A stretch of 64,000 nt of DNA from Didymella arachidicola (lineage: Eukaryota; Ascomycota; Dothideomycetes; Pleosporales; Didymellaceae): assembly GCA_016630955.3 (NCBI GenBank), contig CM049990.2, positions 992,001 through 1,056,000 on the forward strand. Reading direction: 5' to 3'. Position 1 is the first letter of the stretch; the number at the start of each line of letters is the position of its first letter. Below the pieces are notes generated by a model. It ran no database searches. It worked only from the letters and a program-made list of their open reading frames with translations, and was not told the DNA's origin. Of the stretch, positions 10,470 through 19,113 are shown one piece after another. The position numbers and the translations under genes were made by a program.

Positions 10470-11590
10470 TCAAGTATACGTGCGGCCTTCCACCAACGGC
10501 CCAACCTCTGTGCTCGAGAAAGAGCAATGCCCAATCTCATCTGCACTTGTGCCCACAACACCCCACCGTAGCTTCTCTTCGTGGATGGAGAAGTTTTTGC
10601 CTTTGGCTTCTTTGTCTGAATGACACGCCACGCTAATAGCCAGACCGCAGCTGCCCGCCAGCGGCATGCCGCTCTTGTATGGTATGTAGCCGAAGCCGAT
10701 CACTGTAGCGACCATAACGATTGCGAGTAGGATGACGACTAGCATTGCAATAGGCGAGTACCCGCACATGTTTGACGATCCATAAAGCCTGCCATTCCGA
10801 TCGTATCCGTCCGTAGAGACAACGAAGATACTCGGTGAGACCAGCCAATGTAACGTGCCGCTCAGGACAACGAGAAGAAATCCGAACCGGTATGGTAGCT
10901 GAAGGAAGTAGGTTGATCGTTGTAGGCCGGACGGCACCCGTGAGATACGAAGGCCTTTCCGCTTTGATGCGTAGGATGTCCACTCGTAGCCAAGCAACAT
11001 GGCGGTGAACATCCCATTGTAAGCAAAGTATAGGAATCACCACCCAGACAAAAAAAAGTCGGACACTTTTGATGAGGTCAGCGGCCAAAGGTGTCCGATA
11101 TTTTTTGTCCAGGTGGTGGAATGATAAGAGGACCTGAGGTAAGTTGGCGATTAGAAAGAGGCTGATCATGTTAGTGGGAAAGCTGCCGCCTAGAATCAAC
11201 GCCCGTGTGTCAACAGCGCCGAATCCGAGGCGGAAGACAGTGTTTGGGTTGATTGAGGCGTTGGACTGAATGGCTTCAGTTCCCCAACTCAGGAGACTGG
11301 AAACAACGACAATAGCCGTTGTAAATCTATCCTCGTCAGTTTGATAACGTGGAAGCATGGGCAATTGCAAGGAAGTAGTACAAACTGAGGGTCACTGCAC
11401 GACGCTGTCTACTCGTGGTGTCCAGCCAGCGCCAATGATGATTATGCCACGGTTTGGGGCCAACGACATAACCTGCTTTACAACCATGCAGGGAAAGCAA
11501 GCCGAGATCGCCAGTCGTAGGGTCTGTTCTACCTAGGAAAGATGCAACGGCATCGCCCATCGTCAAAAGTGGGTCCTCTTTGGTTGACTA
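10470..11590 (-). pseudogene. DUF6536-type fungal membrane protein, C-terminal half, disrupted
   Basis: Read right to left, the family landmarks come in order: LLTMGDAVASFL, RRAVTLSLYYFLAIAHAS, LGFGAVDTRALILGGSFPTN, IANLPQVLLSF, then GMFTAMLLGYEW, QRSTYFLQLPYRF, LHWLVSPSIFVVS, GYIPYKSGMPLAGSC and AISVACH. These are the membrane-embedded C-terminal half of large fungal DUF6536 proteins of unknown function. Three lesions are seen. A TAG at 11588-11590 precedes the readable part. A one-base shift occurs near 11345-11365. An 81-bp palindrome (11038-11118) splits LLSF from LYFAYNGMF and, with its 4-bp duplication, adds 85 bases. The N-terminal half is not recognisable upstream. No GT-AG intron explains the palindrome. 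Confidence 0.75.
11038..11118. mobile_element. 81-bp inverted-repeat insertion with GAAT duplication
   Basis: The element starts CACCACCCAGAC and ends GTCCAGGTGGTG. The two arms of about 33 nt are inverted copies with few mismatches, and a short spacer lies between them. It is flanked exactly by GAAT at 11034-11037 and again at 11119-11122. This fits a very small non-autonomous DNA element that inserted into the coding part of the DUF6536 gene. The helper transposase family is unknown. Confidence 0.8.
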
Positions 11591-11762
11591 GATGACGAAC
11601 CAGTGGTGACGCATCAGAGACAGGACACGTATAGCGCGCTTTCCAAACCGCGCGGCAGCTACGTACTTCCTTCTTCCTTTGTCCCCACTCCACTCCATCA
11701 CAATGGGAGCGTACAATCTTGTGACGTCGCTCAGACCGAGAATCTTAGGGAAGAGACAACTA

Positions 11763-12194
11763 AGGGCCTGTTTACTTCCGAATCGGCGGCCGATTTCGGT
11801 GTTCTCGTATAGGGGAGAGTAGCGTAGATTTGGCGCCAAAATCAGTCAGGAGTAGCAACGCTATACATCCGGCAACTGGAAATCGGTACTTGGGGTGTTT
11901 ACTTTCACTCCTCTATGGTCACGTGCAGCAAAAACAGCGCGCCGATTTAGTAACAGAGGCCAAAACCCTCCGTTAATAAAACCGCAGATTTGTATGAGAG
12001 AAAAACGGCGCACTAATCAACCTTCCCCATTTAGTCGCCAAGGAAGGATAAAAGCTCATTTACTAGCAAAAAGTCTAGATTTGTTTAAAATAGAAGTTGA
12101 AAGTAAAATAGGGGGGGAGGGCGTATCCCATTTTGTCTAACGCCAAATCCGCCGTTTTCTGAACGATCCGCCGATTCGAAAGTGAACAGGCCCT
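11763..12194. mobile_element. 432-bp non-autonomous element with 27-bp terminal inverted repeats
   Basis: The left end begins AGGGCCTGTTTACTTCCG and the right end is its inverted copy. Over 27 bp the two ends differ at 2 positions. The interior has no coding capacity and contains AT-rich and G-run stretches. No convincing target duplication was found in the flanks, so the superfamily is unassigned. It lies just upstream of the DUF6536 relic, where the missing N-terminal half would be expected. Confidence 0.7.
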
Positions 12195-12310
12195 GAGTCG
12201 TGTCTGATCGTCGTGGCTGATCGTCGCACAGTTGTACGAAGTCATGCATGAAATCTCGGCCCGACTCCAAAGGTGCAGCATCATACAACATCCACCTTGG
12301 CGCCCATAGC

Positions 12311-12842
12311 TAGGGATGGGCGTGCCAGCAACGTCCCAATAGACGTTTTAGTATGACGATCGTACTTTATCGTACTTTATAGATGAAGGATTTTTAAGTA
12401 CAGCGCTTAATTGTATAAGGCTTAGCGAGTGCTAGTTATGGTGTAGTATATACAGTAGTACTCTTGTACTAAGTCGTGCATATCGCAAGATGGCTGGGCG
12501 TTTACGAAGAATCCTGTTTTTTCTGAGGAATCACCTACGCGTGCACGGGCGCCGAACGTGATTCCTCAAAAGAAACAGGATTCTTCGTAGAGGCCTCTCC
12601 GGCAGATGTTTTATAAGCAGTTTCTTATATAATCATATCTTACTATAAGGTGTTGTTAGGGTGTTAAGGATGTATAGATGTTAAAGTTGTGATGTTAATG
12701 TTAGTTAAGATAGTTACTTTTTAGTTGCTAACAAAGGAAACCTAAGGGCGTCCCTTAAAATAAGCGTACTTTATTTATATAAAACAGGGGATCGTCCTTT
12801 ATCGTTCTTTACCCCTTAATGTACGCTAAGCGCCCATCCCTA
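12311..12842. mobile_element. 532-bp hAT-like miniature element, AT-rich
   Basis: The ends are TAGGGATGGGCG and its inverted copy, resembling the TAGGGATG-type ends of hAT transposons. The flanks carry an 8-bp duplication with one mismatch: CCCATAGC at 12303-12310 and CCTATAGC at 12843-12850. An 8-bp duplication is the hAT hallmark. The interior is AT-rich, with repeated TCGTACTTTA-like motifs near both ends and no transposase. A separate 87-bp hairpin element is nested inside at 12503-12589. Confidence 0.75.
12503..12589. repeat. 87-bp palindromic hairpin element, copy 2
   Basis: It is the same length as the copy at 7392-7478 and about 94% identical. Stem position 13 and its partner, position 75, both change (C:G in copy 1, T:A here). 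Positions 30 and 32 with their partners become standard pairs here. It sits inside the hAT-like element, so it either inserted there or was carried by it. Confidence 0.8.
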
Positions 12843-13100
12843 CCTATAGCCCTAATTACTCAATGTGCGATTAAGAAAATGTACATGCCTTCTTTATTCA
12901 AGCGCTGGGATGTACGACTTGGCGTCTGTTCCTCAAACATCATGTCAGGGATATCGTCAACAGCTAATCGCGGACGAACTGCAGACAGGGCTGCGAGACA
13001 AAGATATAATTATGGTTGAGATGCTACCCTTGAGCATCCAAAACCTCGACGTGGACTAGTTCCTCTAGCTACTGGCATCTTTCTCTGTCCTCATCCCAAC

Positions 13101-14681
13101 ATGTCCAACCCAAACCATATCAAAGTCCTCATAGCGGGAGGCAGTATAGCTGGATTGACGCTTGCTAACATTCTCGAACAACTTGGGATTGACTACCTGG
13201 TTTTAGAGAAGTACGGCAAGATCGCTCCTGACGTGGGCGCCAGCATAGGCATCTTTCCCAATGGGTTCAGAATACTGGACCAACTCGGCTGCTATGATGC
13301 CATCAAGGCCTTGATTGAAGGCGCAGATGCCTTCCAGACTCTCAACATGGTGAACGAGCATGGCCAAATCGTATCAGAACTCAAAGATGCTTCGAAGAAG
13401 TTCATTAAGCGGTAGGTCAAGCACTTGTGAGCGAACATCCTCCACTGACGAAACACAGTCTTGGTTATGAGCCTCTCTTCGTCGACCGCCAGATGATCAT
13501 CCAGATTCTCTACGACAATCTAAGCGACAAGTCCAAAGTTCTCACCAAGAAAGGCGTTACCAATGTTGATCAAACAACCGAAGGAGTGCTAGTCACCACT
13601 GAGGATGGAAGTACTTTCCGTGGCGATGTCCTCGTGGGCGCAGACGGCGTCCATAGTATGGTTCGCCGCGAGATGTGGCGGCTCGCAGACCGAGACGACC
13701 CAAAACACTTCCCTGCGGATGAAAGATCAAACGTGCCGACTGAGTATTGCTGCATCTTCGGCATCTCTCGGCCCAATCAGAAGTTCCCAAAGTACTCCTC
13801 ACAGAACAATCAAGGCCAGAAGTATTCGTACCTCGTCGCGACTGGACCAAACCACCGTATCTACTGGTTCTTGTTCAAGAAGCTGCCCGTTGTGACTCGC
13901 GGGCTGCACGACGAGATCCCACGCTTCACAGACGATCAGAAAGATGCACTTGCTGCCGAACACGCCAGTGATGTCATAACAGAGACATTGACGTTCGGCG
14001 AGTTGTACGCCACTCGAACAACTGCAACTATGCAGGCCCTTCCAGAAACAGTTTTCAAGAGATGGCACTACAACCGCATCATTACTATTGGCGATGCAGC
14101 TCACAAAGTGCGTCTACTTTCCTTGCTGATACTCCCCAAAGCTGACGTGGACCCAGTTCAACCCCATCGCGGGTCAAGGCGGTAACAGCGCAATTGAAGA
14201 TGCTGCCGTACTCGCAAATCAACTGCACGCACTTGTCTCCAGCTCAACCACGACGAGTCCTACTGAGGCTCAGATCTCGGAGGCACTCGCGGAGACACAA
14301 CGCATCCGCTTCCCGCGCGCTATGAAATTCTTGAAAGCCTCACATGGAGACCAGAGCATGAACGCGCAAGACACATTCATCTCAAAGCTTGTGGCGCGAT
14401 ACGTTGTGCCGTACTCGAGCCCCGAGTCAGTCACCGATATGATCTGCGAGCGTGTGCAAGGAGCTGCGAGAATCAACGCGCTACCAATGCCACAGCGGGA
14501 GCACTCTGGGCTCTGGGATGATGAGCAACAGCCAGCTACTGGCTCCACTTGGAACCGTGTGGGCTATGTTGTTTCTGTGGGTTTTGCTGTGCTTGCCGTG
14601 TTTGCAGCGAAGAGTGGACAGCTGCCCGTTGCTTCTTTGTCGAAGGTATTGCTCGGTGCTGGATCTGATGTGTTAGCTTGA
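13101..14681 (+). CDS. FAD-dependent aromatic-ring-type monooxygenase
   Basis: This is a flavoprotein monooxygenase of the PHBH fold, which uses NAD(P)H and oxygen to hydroxylate or epoxidise a small substrate, often in secondary metabolism. Three exons, 13101-13411, 13459-14107 and 14157-14681, encode 494 residues. The N-terminal dinucleotide motif is IAGGSIAGLTLAN (about residues 10-22). The second FAD motif DVLVGADGVHS lies near the middle, and the third is GDAAHK joined across intron 2 to FNPIAGQGGN. A hydrophobic segment near the C-terminus (VGYVVSVGFAVLAVFAA) may anchor it to a membrane, as in fungal PhqK/PaxM-like enzymes. The substrate cannot be read from sequence, and no other pathway genes are adjacent. 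A degraded partial copy follows directly downstream. Confidence 0.9.
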
Positions 14682-14722
14682 CGAGCCCTGCTACAAGAGG
14701 AGCTCGTGAGTAGTTTTAAGAT

Positions 14723-14876
14723 ATGGTACTAGAATCGCACCATCACTATTGCTGATGTAGCCCACAAACTCTGTTTACTCTACTTGCTGACTGCCTCCAA
14801 ACTGATGTCAATCTTCACTAACCCTATCAGTGACCAACGCGAAAACAGTGCTTTCAAAGAAGCCGCCGAACTTGTA
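14723..14876 (+). pseudogene. Relic of a partial tandem copy of the monooxygenase
   Basis: The stretch aligns at DNA level with 14060-14219 of the neighbouring gene, covering the end of exon 2, intron 2 and the start of exon 3. Readable remnants are ITIADVAHK (parent ITIGDAAHK) and FTNPISDQRENSAFKEAAELV (parent FNPIAGQGGNSAIEDAAVLA). Because intron sequence is included, this is a genomic duplication rather than retroposition. It has no start and has stop codons. Confidence 0.75.
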
Positions 14877-15583
14877 GACATAGGGACGTCAATGTGTACT
14901 CCGGAGCCTTGCTGACTCCTCACATCTGGCGTTAGCTGAATTGGCATGATGAGCGTGGCTAAGAGCTCCTCTTTCTGGTGTGCCTCTCGTCCCCTAATTA
15001 TTCCGGTGAAGTAGCGACTCTAGCAGGTGCCAGTCACGGAGAGAGCACACCGCTATGAGTGCTGAGGACCCTGAACATTGTTTCGTAGGCGCTATGGTTG
15101 GCTGTGCATCAACTTGGCTGTGCATCAACTTGGCTGTTAACCATTGCAGCACAGCCTCAATCATAGAAGATGCCGCAACCGAGCGGGGTTGAGTACGAGA
15201 GCTCGTGGAATGTCCACACCGAGATGACTAGCAATCTAAAAGAGAACAATAGTAATGTTCAAGGTGTAGAGGGTTACAGGAGTGTGTACTTTGAAGTCGG
15301 AACAGAGTGATGGAATCATGGAAGGCTGAGACGCGCTGAGAATGGAACCTTGGAAGGTGACACAACGAGGGGCGATCACTCACCAATAGAATGATGACAC
15401 TGAGAGTCACAGCCTCAAGCTCATGTTTGCGCGATTCTGACTTGTTATTCTCGGCGTCAGCCTGCTTATAATCACTACCGACGCCCTCGCGAAAAATTCG
15501 CCATGTTGTCGTTTTGAACCTCCGAAGGCCAAGCATGAACTGCACTTCCGCCTAGCAAGCCAGAAGCCATACCAAGCACCGAC
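14877..15583. other. Intergenic stretch with a short tandem repeat
   Basis: No gene is supported. At 15100-15137 a 16-bp unit (GGCTGTGCATCAACTT) occurs twice with a third partial copy. The rest is unassigned. Confidence 0.5.
15100..15137. repeat. 16-bp tandem repeat, two units plus 6 bp
   Basis: The unit GGCTGTGCATCAACTT lies at 15100-15115 and 15116-15131, followed by GGCTGT. It is probably a local slippage product. Confidence 0.85.
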
Positions 15584-16793
15584 ATGGCAGGCAGCGCGAG
15601 GCAGAAAACATGCGAGGCTTCAAACGCGATATACCAACCGCTTGATAGTAGCACCAGTATCAGGCTACTGAAAGTCTCTCCGAACAAGGACGATGAAGTA
15701 ATCAGATGCAAACTTATCCACACCGACCTGGCCGACCCCGAGCGTCCGGGATACATAGCTCTATCGTACGAGTGGCGCATCCACCGAGACCAGACAGATC
15801 CTGAACAGGATGGAGATACCAATGAGCAGGTTACCATTGGATGCGATGGAGAGAAGATCGAGATCGGCCGGAACCTCTGGGATTCCCTCGTCGAATTTCG
15901 CAAAGCAGACGCATGGGTTGAGTCGTATCTATTGGTCGATGCTATCTGTAAGGAGTCCGCACGCCTGACGTTTGCTCTGTGCGGGATTTTGGCATTTTGA
16001 CATAGACATCAATCAGGGCGACAAAGATGAACGTAGTCAACAGGTAAAGCTGATGGGTGATGTGTACTCCATGGCTGGGTCTGTCATCGCGTGGCTTGGG
16101 AAAGTTGCGGACGAGGATAAACTCCTTTTCAACGACCAGGAAAGCAACCACTTTGTTTGTCAATCCCGACTCTTACACATGCCATATTGGTATCGTGTAT
16201 GGATCGTTCAAAAAGTGTGCCTGGCACGATTCTTGGCGATATGATATGGTCCACATCGATATGATCCGACTGATTTGAGGCTGGAGTATGGCGAGATCGT
16301 ATACCGCCCTGCCTCAGACGTGCTTGAGAGAAGGCGAAACCTTCATATTCCTATTCGCGAGCGAACTATGGACTTACGACTAGGATAGCTGGCCGTAGAT
16401 TTCATAGCTTCGGAATGCACTGAGCTACTGGACAGGGTGTACGGCTTTATAGGCATTGCCAGCCGGGTGTTAAGTTCATCCCCCGGTGTCAATGTTGATT
16501 ACAGCAGAAAGCCCGTCGAGGTCCTTGTTGATGTCTTGAAACACCACTATACATCGCATCGAAAGGGGTACGGGTATAATCAATGGATAAAAGGTTACCT
16601 CGTTGGGTGCATGATGGAGCGTTTGGACGTGTTGTCTGAAGAAATGAAGGGCTATGCACTGAAGAACTTTCCTGAACTCGAAGCATACGAGGATCTGATC
16701 ACAGAGGGGAGTCTGCCAATAATCGCGTCACGCCTCTTCACTACTGGGTTCCTCGGCTACGACCCTGATGACTTTGACAGTAATAGCGACTGA
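15584..16793 (+). pseudogene. HET-domain (heterokaryon incompatibility) protein with two in-frame stops
   Basis: HET proteins trigger cell death when unlike fungal strains fuse. The landmarks are IRLLKV, then GYIALSYEW, VTIGCDGEKIEIGRNLWDSL and YLLVDAI. After an intron at 15948-16005 come INQGDKDERSQQVKLMGDVYSMAGSVIAWLG, YWYRVWIVQK, DRVYGFIGIA and VDYSRKPVEVLVDVL. The intron joins cleanly and gives DAI-Y-INQ where the family has DAICINQ. The frame then continues to 16793 except for TGA at 16242-16244 and TAG at 16386-16388. Both stops interrupt an otherwise undamaged frame, so decay is recent. The product is also short for the family. Confidence 0.8.
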
Positions 16794-16920
16794 TGGGTCA
16801 GATATAAATGGATACTTCTAAATCCATTCGATGAGAGATTACAAGCAAGTGAATGCTTTCGCAGGCCACGCTCTTAGTCGAGTTTATCGAGCTTAGCATG
16901 GAATCCCATAACTCTAGGTA

Positions 16921-16973
16921 ACGTGTTTTACAAGCGAGTCGTCAATACAAGCGAGTCGTCAGCCCCACCAACT
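16921..16973. repeat. Left terminal inverted repeat of the pogo/Fot1 transposon
   Basis: It starts ACGTGTTTTACAAGCGAG and ends CCCCACCAACT. It matches the right end over 53 bp and has an internal direct repeat of AAGCGAGTCGTCA. Confidence 0.95.
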
Positions 16974-17041
16974 CTGTGCACCTCTTAACGCGTATATCTT
17001 AACAACGCAATAGTAAAGTATCTAGAAATTAATAGAGTAGA

Positions 17042-18694
17042 TTAAGCAGTAGCTACAGCCTCTTTCTTGCATGTACGTGAGTTGTGCCCAGTCTCCCTAC
17101 ACGTCTTACAGCGCACCAGAGCCTGGCGGCTAAGGCCTGATCGCTCTCCTCCATGACGCTCCTCACGAGCAAGCTGCTGATCTGCCTCACGTTGAGCAAG
17201 TATATCCTCTCCAGTCCCCTTTGTTAACACTCCTTGCTTCTGTATACGCTTCTTCTTGCGCTCCCTACGCTTTGACGCTGCTTTGTTAGCCCTCTCAAGG
17301 CTAGCAATCCTTTCCTTCATCAGCTCAGCTGAGAGGATCATCATCTCAGCTCCTTTCTTAAGCTGGTCTATCTTCTCAATTATAGAAGCTGGTGACGAGC
17401 TCTTGTGCTGGCGTATGCGCTCACGAATTAGGCTTGATTGAGCCTCAAGCTCGCGGGCGTTGCTTGGAGTACGAGCCTCCCAGAGAGCCTCTGTGAGAGC
17501 CGCTGGTGGAGTAGGTGTACGTAGCTGTACGTCTAGCTTTGACAGGACAGCCTCTGGCTGATAAGGTATTAGACCTGCTCCCCGGAAGGCTGAGCAGATA
17601 TTGACTGGCGTGAACGATCGATTAAAGGCTGCCTTAAACGCAGGCAGAAACTCAAGCTTGGTGATGTGGTTGATGTGGTTGCGCATCAGGCTCTCTACCT
17701 CACGACTATAGGCGCGCTTTAACGGCGAGAAGCAGCCAACGTCAAGGGGCTGGAGTAGGTGAGAGGAGTGAGGTGGCATACAGAGCGTGTAGATGTTGTG
17801 CTCCTTGCAGAGCTCCTGGAATCCAAGAGAGTGGTGGCTTTCGTGGCCGTCAAGGATAAGTAGGCGCCGCGCTCCTACTACACAAGCCTGAGTGTGAGCG
17901 TTAAAGTGCTTCAGCCACTCTACCCCAAGCTCGTTATTTGTCTAGCCATTGTCGCTAACTGCAATTGCCCAGTTGCGTGGGATCTCTGTCTCCTCATACC
18001 AGGCAGAGAGGTGGTACTTGCCAGCAAAGATTAGGAACGGTGGGATTGACCAGCCAGCAGCGTTGATAGCTGCTATTACTGTCACCCACTCACGGTCGCC
18101 AGGCTGAACAGTCTTTGGCCTGCCTCTCCTCTCTGATCCTGTCACAACAAGCTGCGTTGTGATCTTGCCCATTATAAAGCCAGCCTCGTCAAAGTTGTAG
18201 ACGTCTTCGTCGCAGATGCCGTACTTGGCCTTTGTCTGCTCTACAAGCTCAAACCAGCCTTGGATAAGGACAGGATCCTCGCATAGAGCTCTCTGTCTGT
18301 CATACGCTCGGTTGAAACGCGTTGTAAGACTCTCTGTACGCTTAACAAAGTTGCGCGGCCAGTGGACGCCAACCTGACTAGCACTGCGTGCAGCCAGCAG
18401 TCTATTAGCCATATCACGTACAGCTGCGTACGTAGGCGCAAATCCACGTAGATCTAGATCAAGTATGTATTTAACAATCACCTCCTCTTCTAGCTGGGTA
18501 AGCCTCTTTGAGTTGGGCTGGCAATCGCGTCGGGCAGGCTTCCCAGCGCGTCGGTCGCGCATTGTCATACGAGGGACGTTAAAGGCTAGAGCAGCGCGGC
18601 TTTCAGACTGAATCTGCTTTGAAACAATAGAATTAATAGCAAGCTGAACATCAGCTTCATTTGATAGTACTTGAGGGGCATAGCGTTGAGGCAT
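17042..18694 (-). pseudogene. Pogo/Fot1 transposase with one nonsense codon
   Basis: The frame encodes about 550 residues. An N-terminal helix-turn-helix/CENP-B-like DNA-binding part starts at MPQRYAPQVL. A DDE catalytic core follows with D169 (NFDEAGF), D282 (LILDGHES) and D318 (LQPLDVG), giving DD35D spacing. The tail is charged and coiled and ends in a CCHC-like zinc knuckle (CKTCRETGHNSRTC). A single TAG at 17942-17944 (codon 251) follows SDNG and precedes TNNELG. Related proteins have tryptophan here, so TGG to TAG is likely. On the plus strand this is CA to TA, the preferred context of repeat-induced point mutation. The frame is otherwise complete, so the copy is young. Confidence 0.9.
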
Positions 18695-18722
18695 GATGAA
18701 AAGACTTAAGGTGGTTGATCAA

Positions 18723-18775
18723 AGTTGGTGGGGCTGACGACTCGCTTGTATTGACGACTCGCTTGTAAAACACGT
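18723..18775. repeat. Right terminal inverted repeat of the pogo/Fot1 transposon
   Basis: Inverted copy of 16921-16973, identical over 53 bp by eye, followed by the TA duplication. Confidence 0.95.
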
Positions 18776-18777
18776 TA

Positions 18778-19113
18778 CTGTAAAGTTCTGGAAGCCTTAC
18801 TGTCACATGAGAGCCTAGTCTCCATCTTCCATATTATCTTCATTGAGTCATTATATCTTGGTCTTCCACAACTATCCCTCATACTCACACGTCAACTAGA
18901 GTAGGCTCGTCGCTGAGCATACAGCCCAAATACAACAAAAACCTCAAGTGTCCACAATGACGTCTTCCCAACTCAGCTAGCCCGTGGCAAGTCCGCGGGA
19001 TTGCGACATCGGGTCGTCGCATGGAGCCTCGGTCTGATTCGCCGCCGCCATCTGGAGCTTTGAAATACGGCGAGCTTCACCACGACGCATTCTCTCCCCT
19101 CCCACACGCCACC
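18778..19113. other. Cysteine synthase promoter region
   Basis: The stretch lies between the transposon and the cysteine synthase start. It reads through an in-frame ATG at 19021 that would extend the protein by 31 residues. The later ATG at 19114 has the better context (CACCATG) and begins the mitochondrial presequence. No sharp regulatory motif was identified. Confidence 0.5.

Larger units (their letters stand above)
16921..18775 (-). mobile_element. Pogo/Fot1-type (Tc1-mariner superfamily) DNA transposon, 1855 bp
   Basis: The element is bounded by 53-bp perfect inverted repeats and flanked by TA on both sides (16919-16920 and 18776-18777), the standard target duplication of this superfamily. 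Each end contains two copies of a TACAAGCGAGTCGTCA-like motif, which could be transposase binding sites. It carries one transposase frame on the minus strand, covering almost the whole interior. It sits between the HET pseudogene and the cysteine synthase promoter. Confidence 0.95.

Noticed and set aside
11038..11118. Introner-like element (an intron-creating insertion)
   Set aside because: No GT-AG boundaries or phase solution fit the palindrome on the coding strand, and the frame is broken by 85 bases.
13101..18700. Secondary-metabolite gene cluster around the monooxygenase
   Set aside because: No polyketide synthase, NRPS, terpene cyclase or cytochrome P450 lies nearby. One tailoring-type enzyme is not a cluster.
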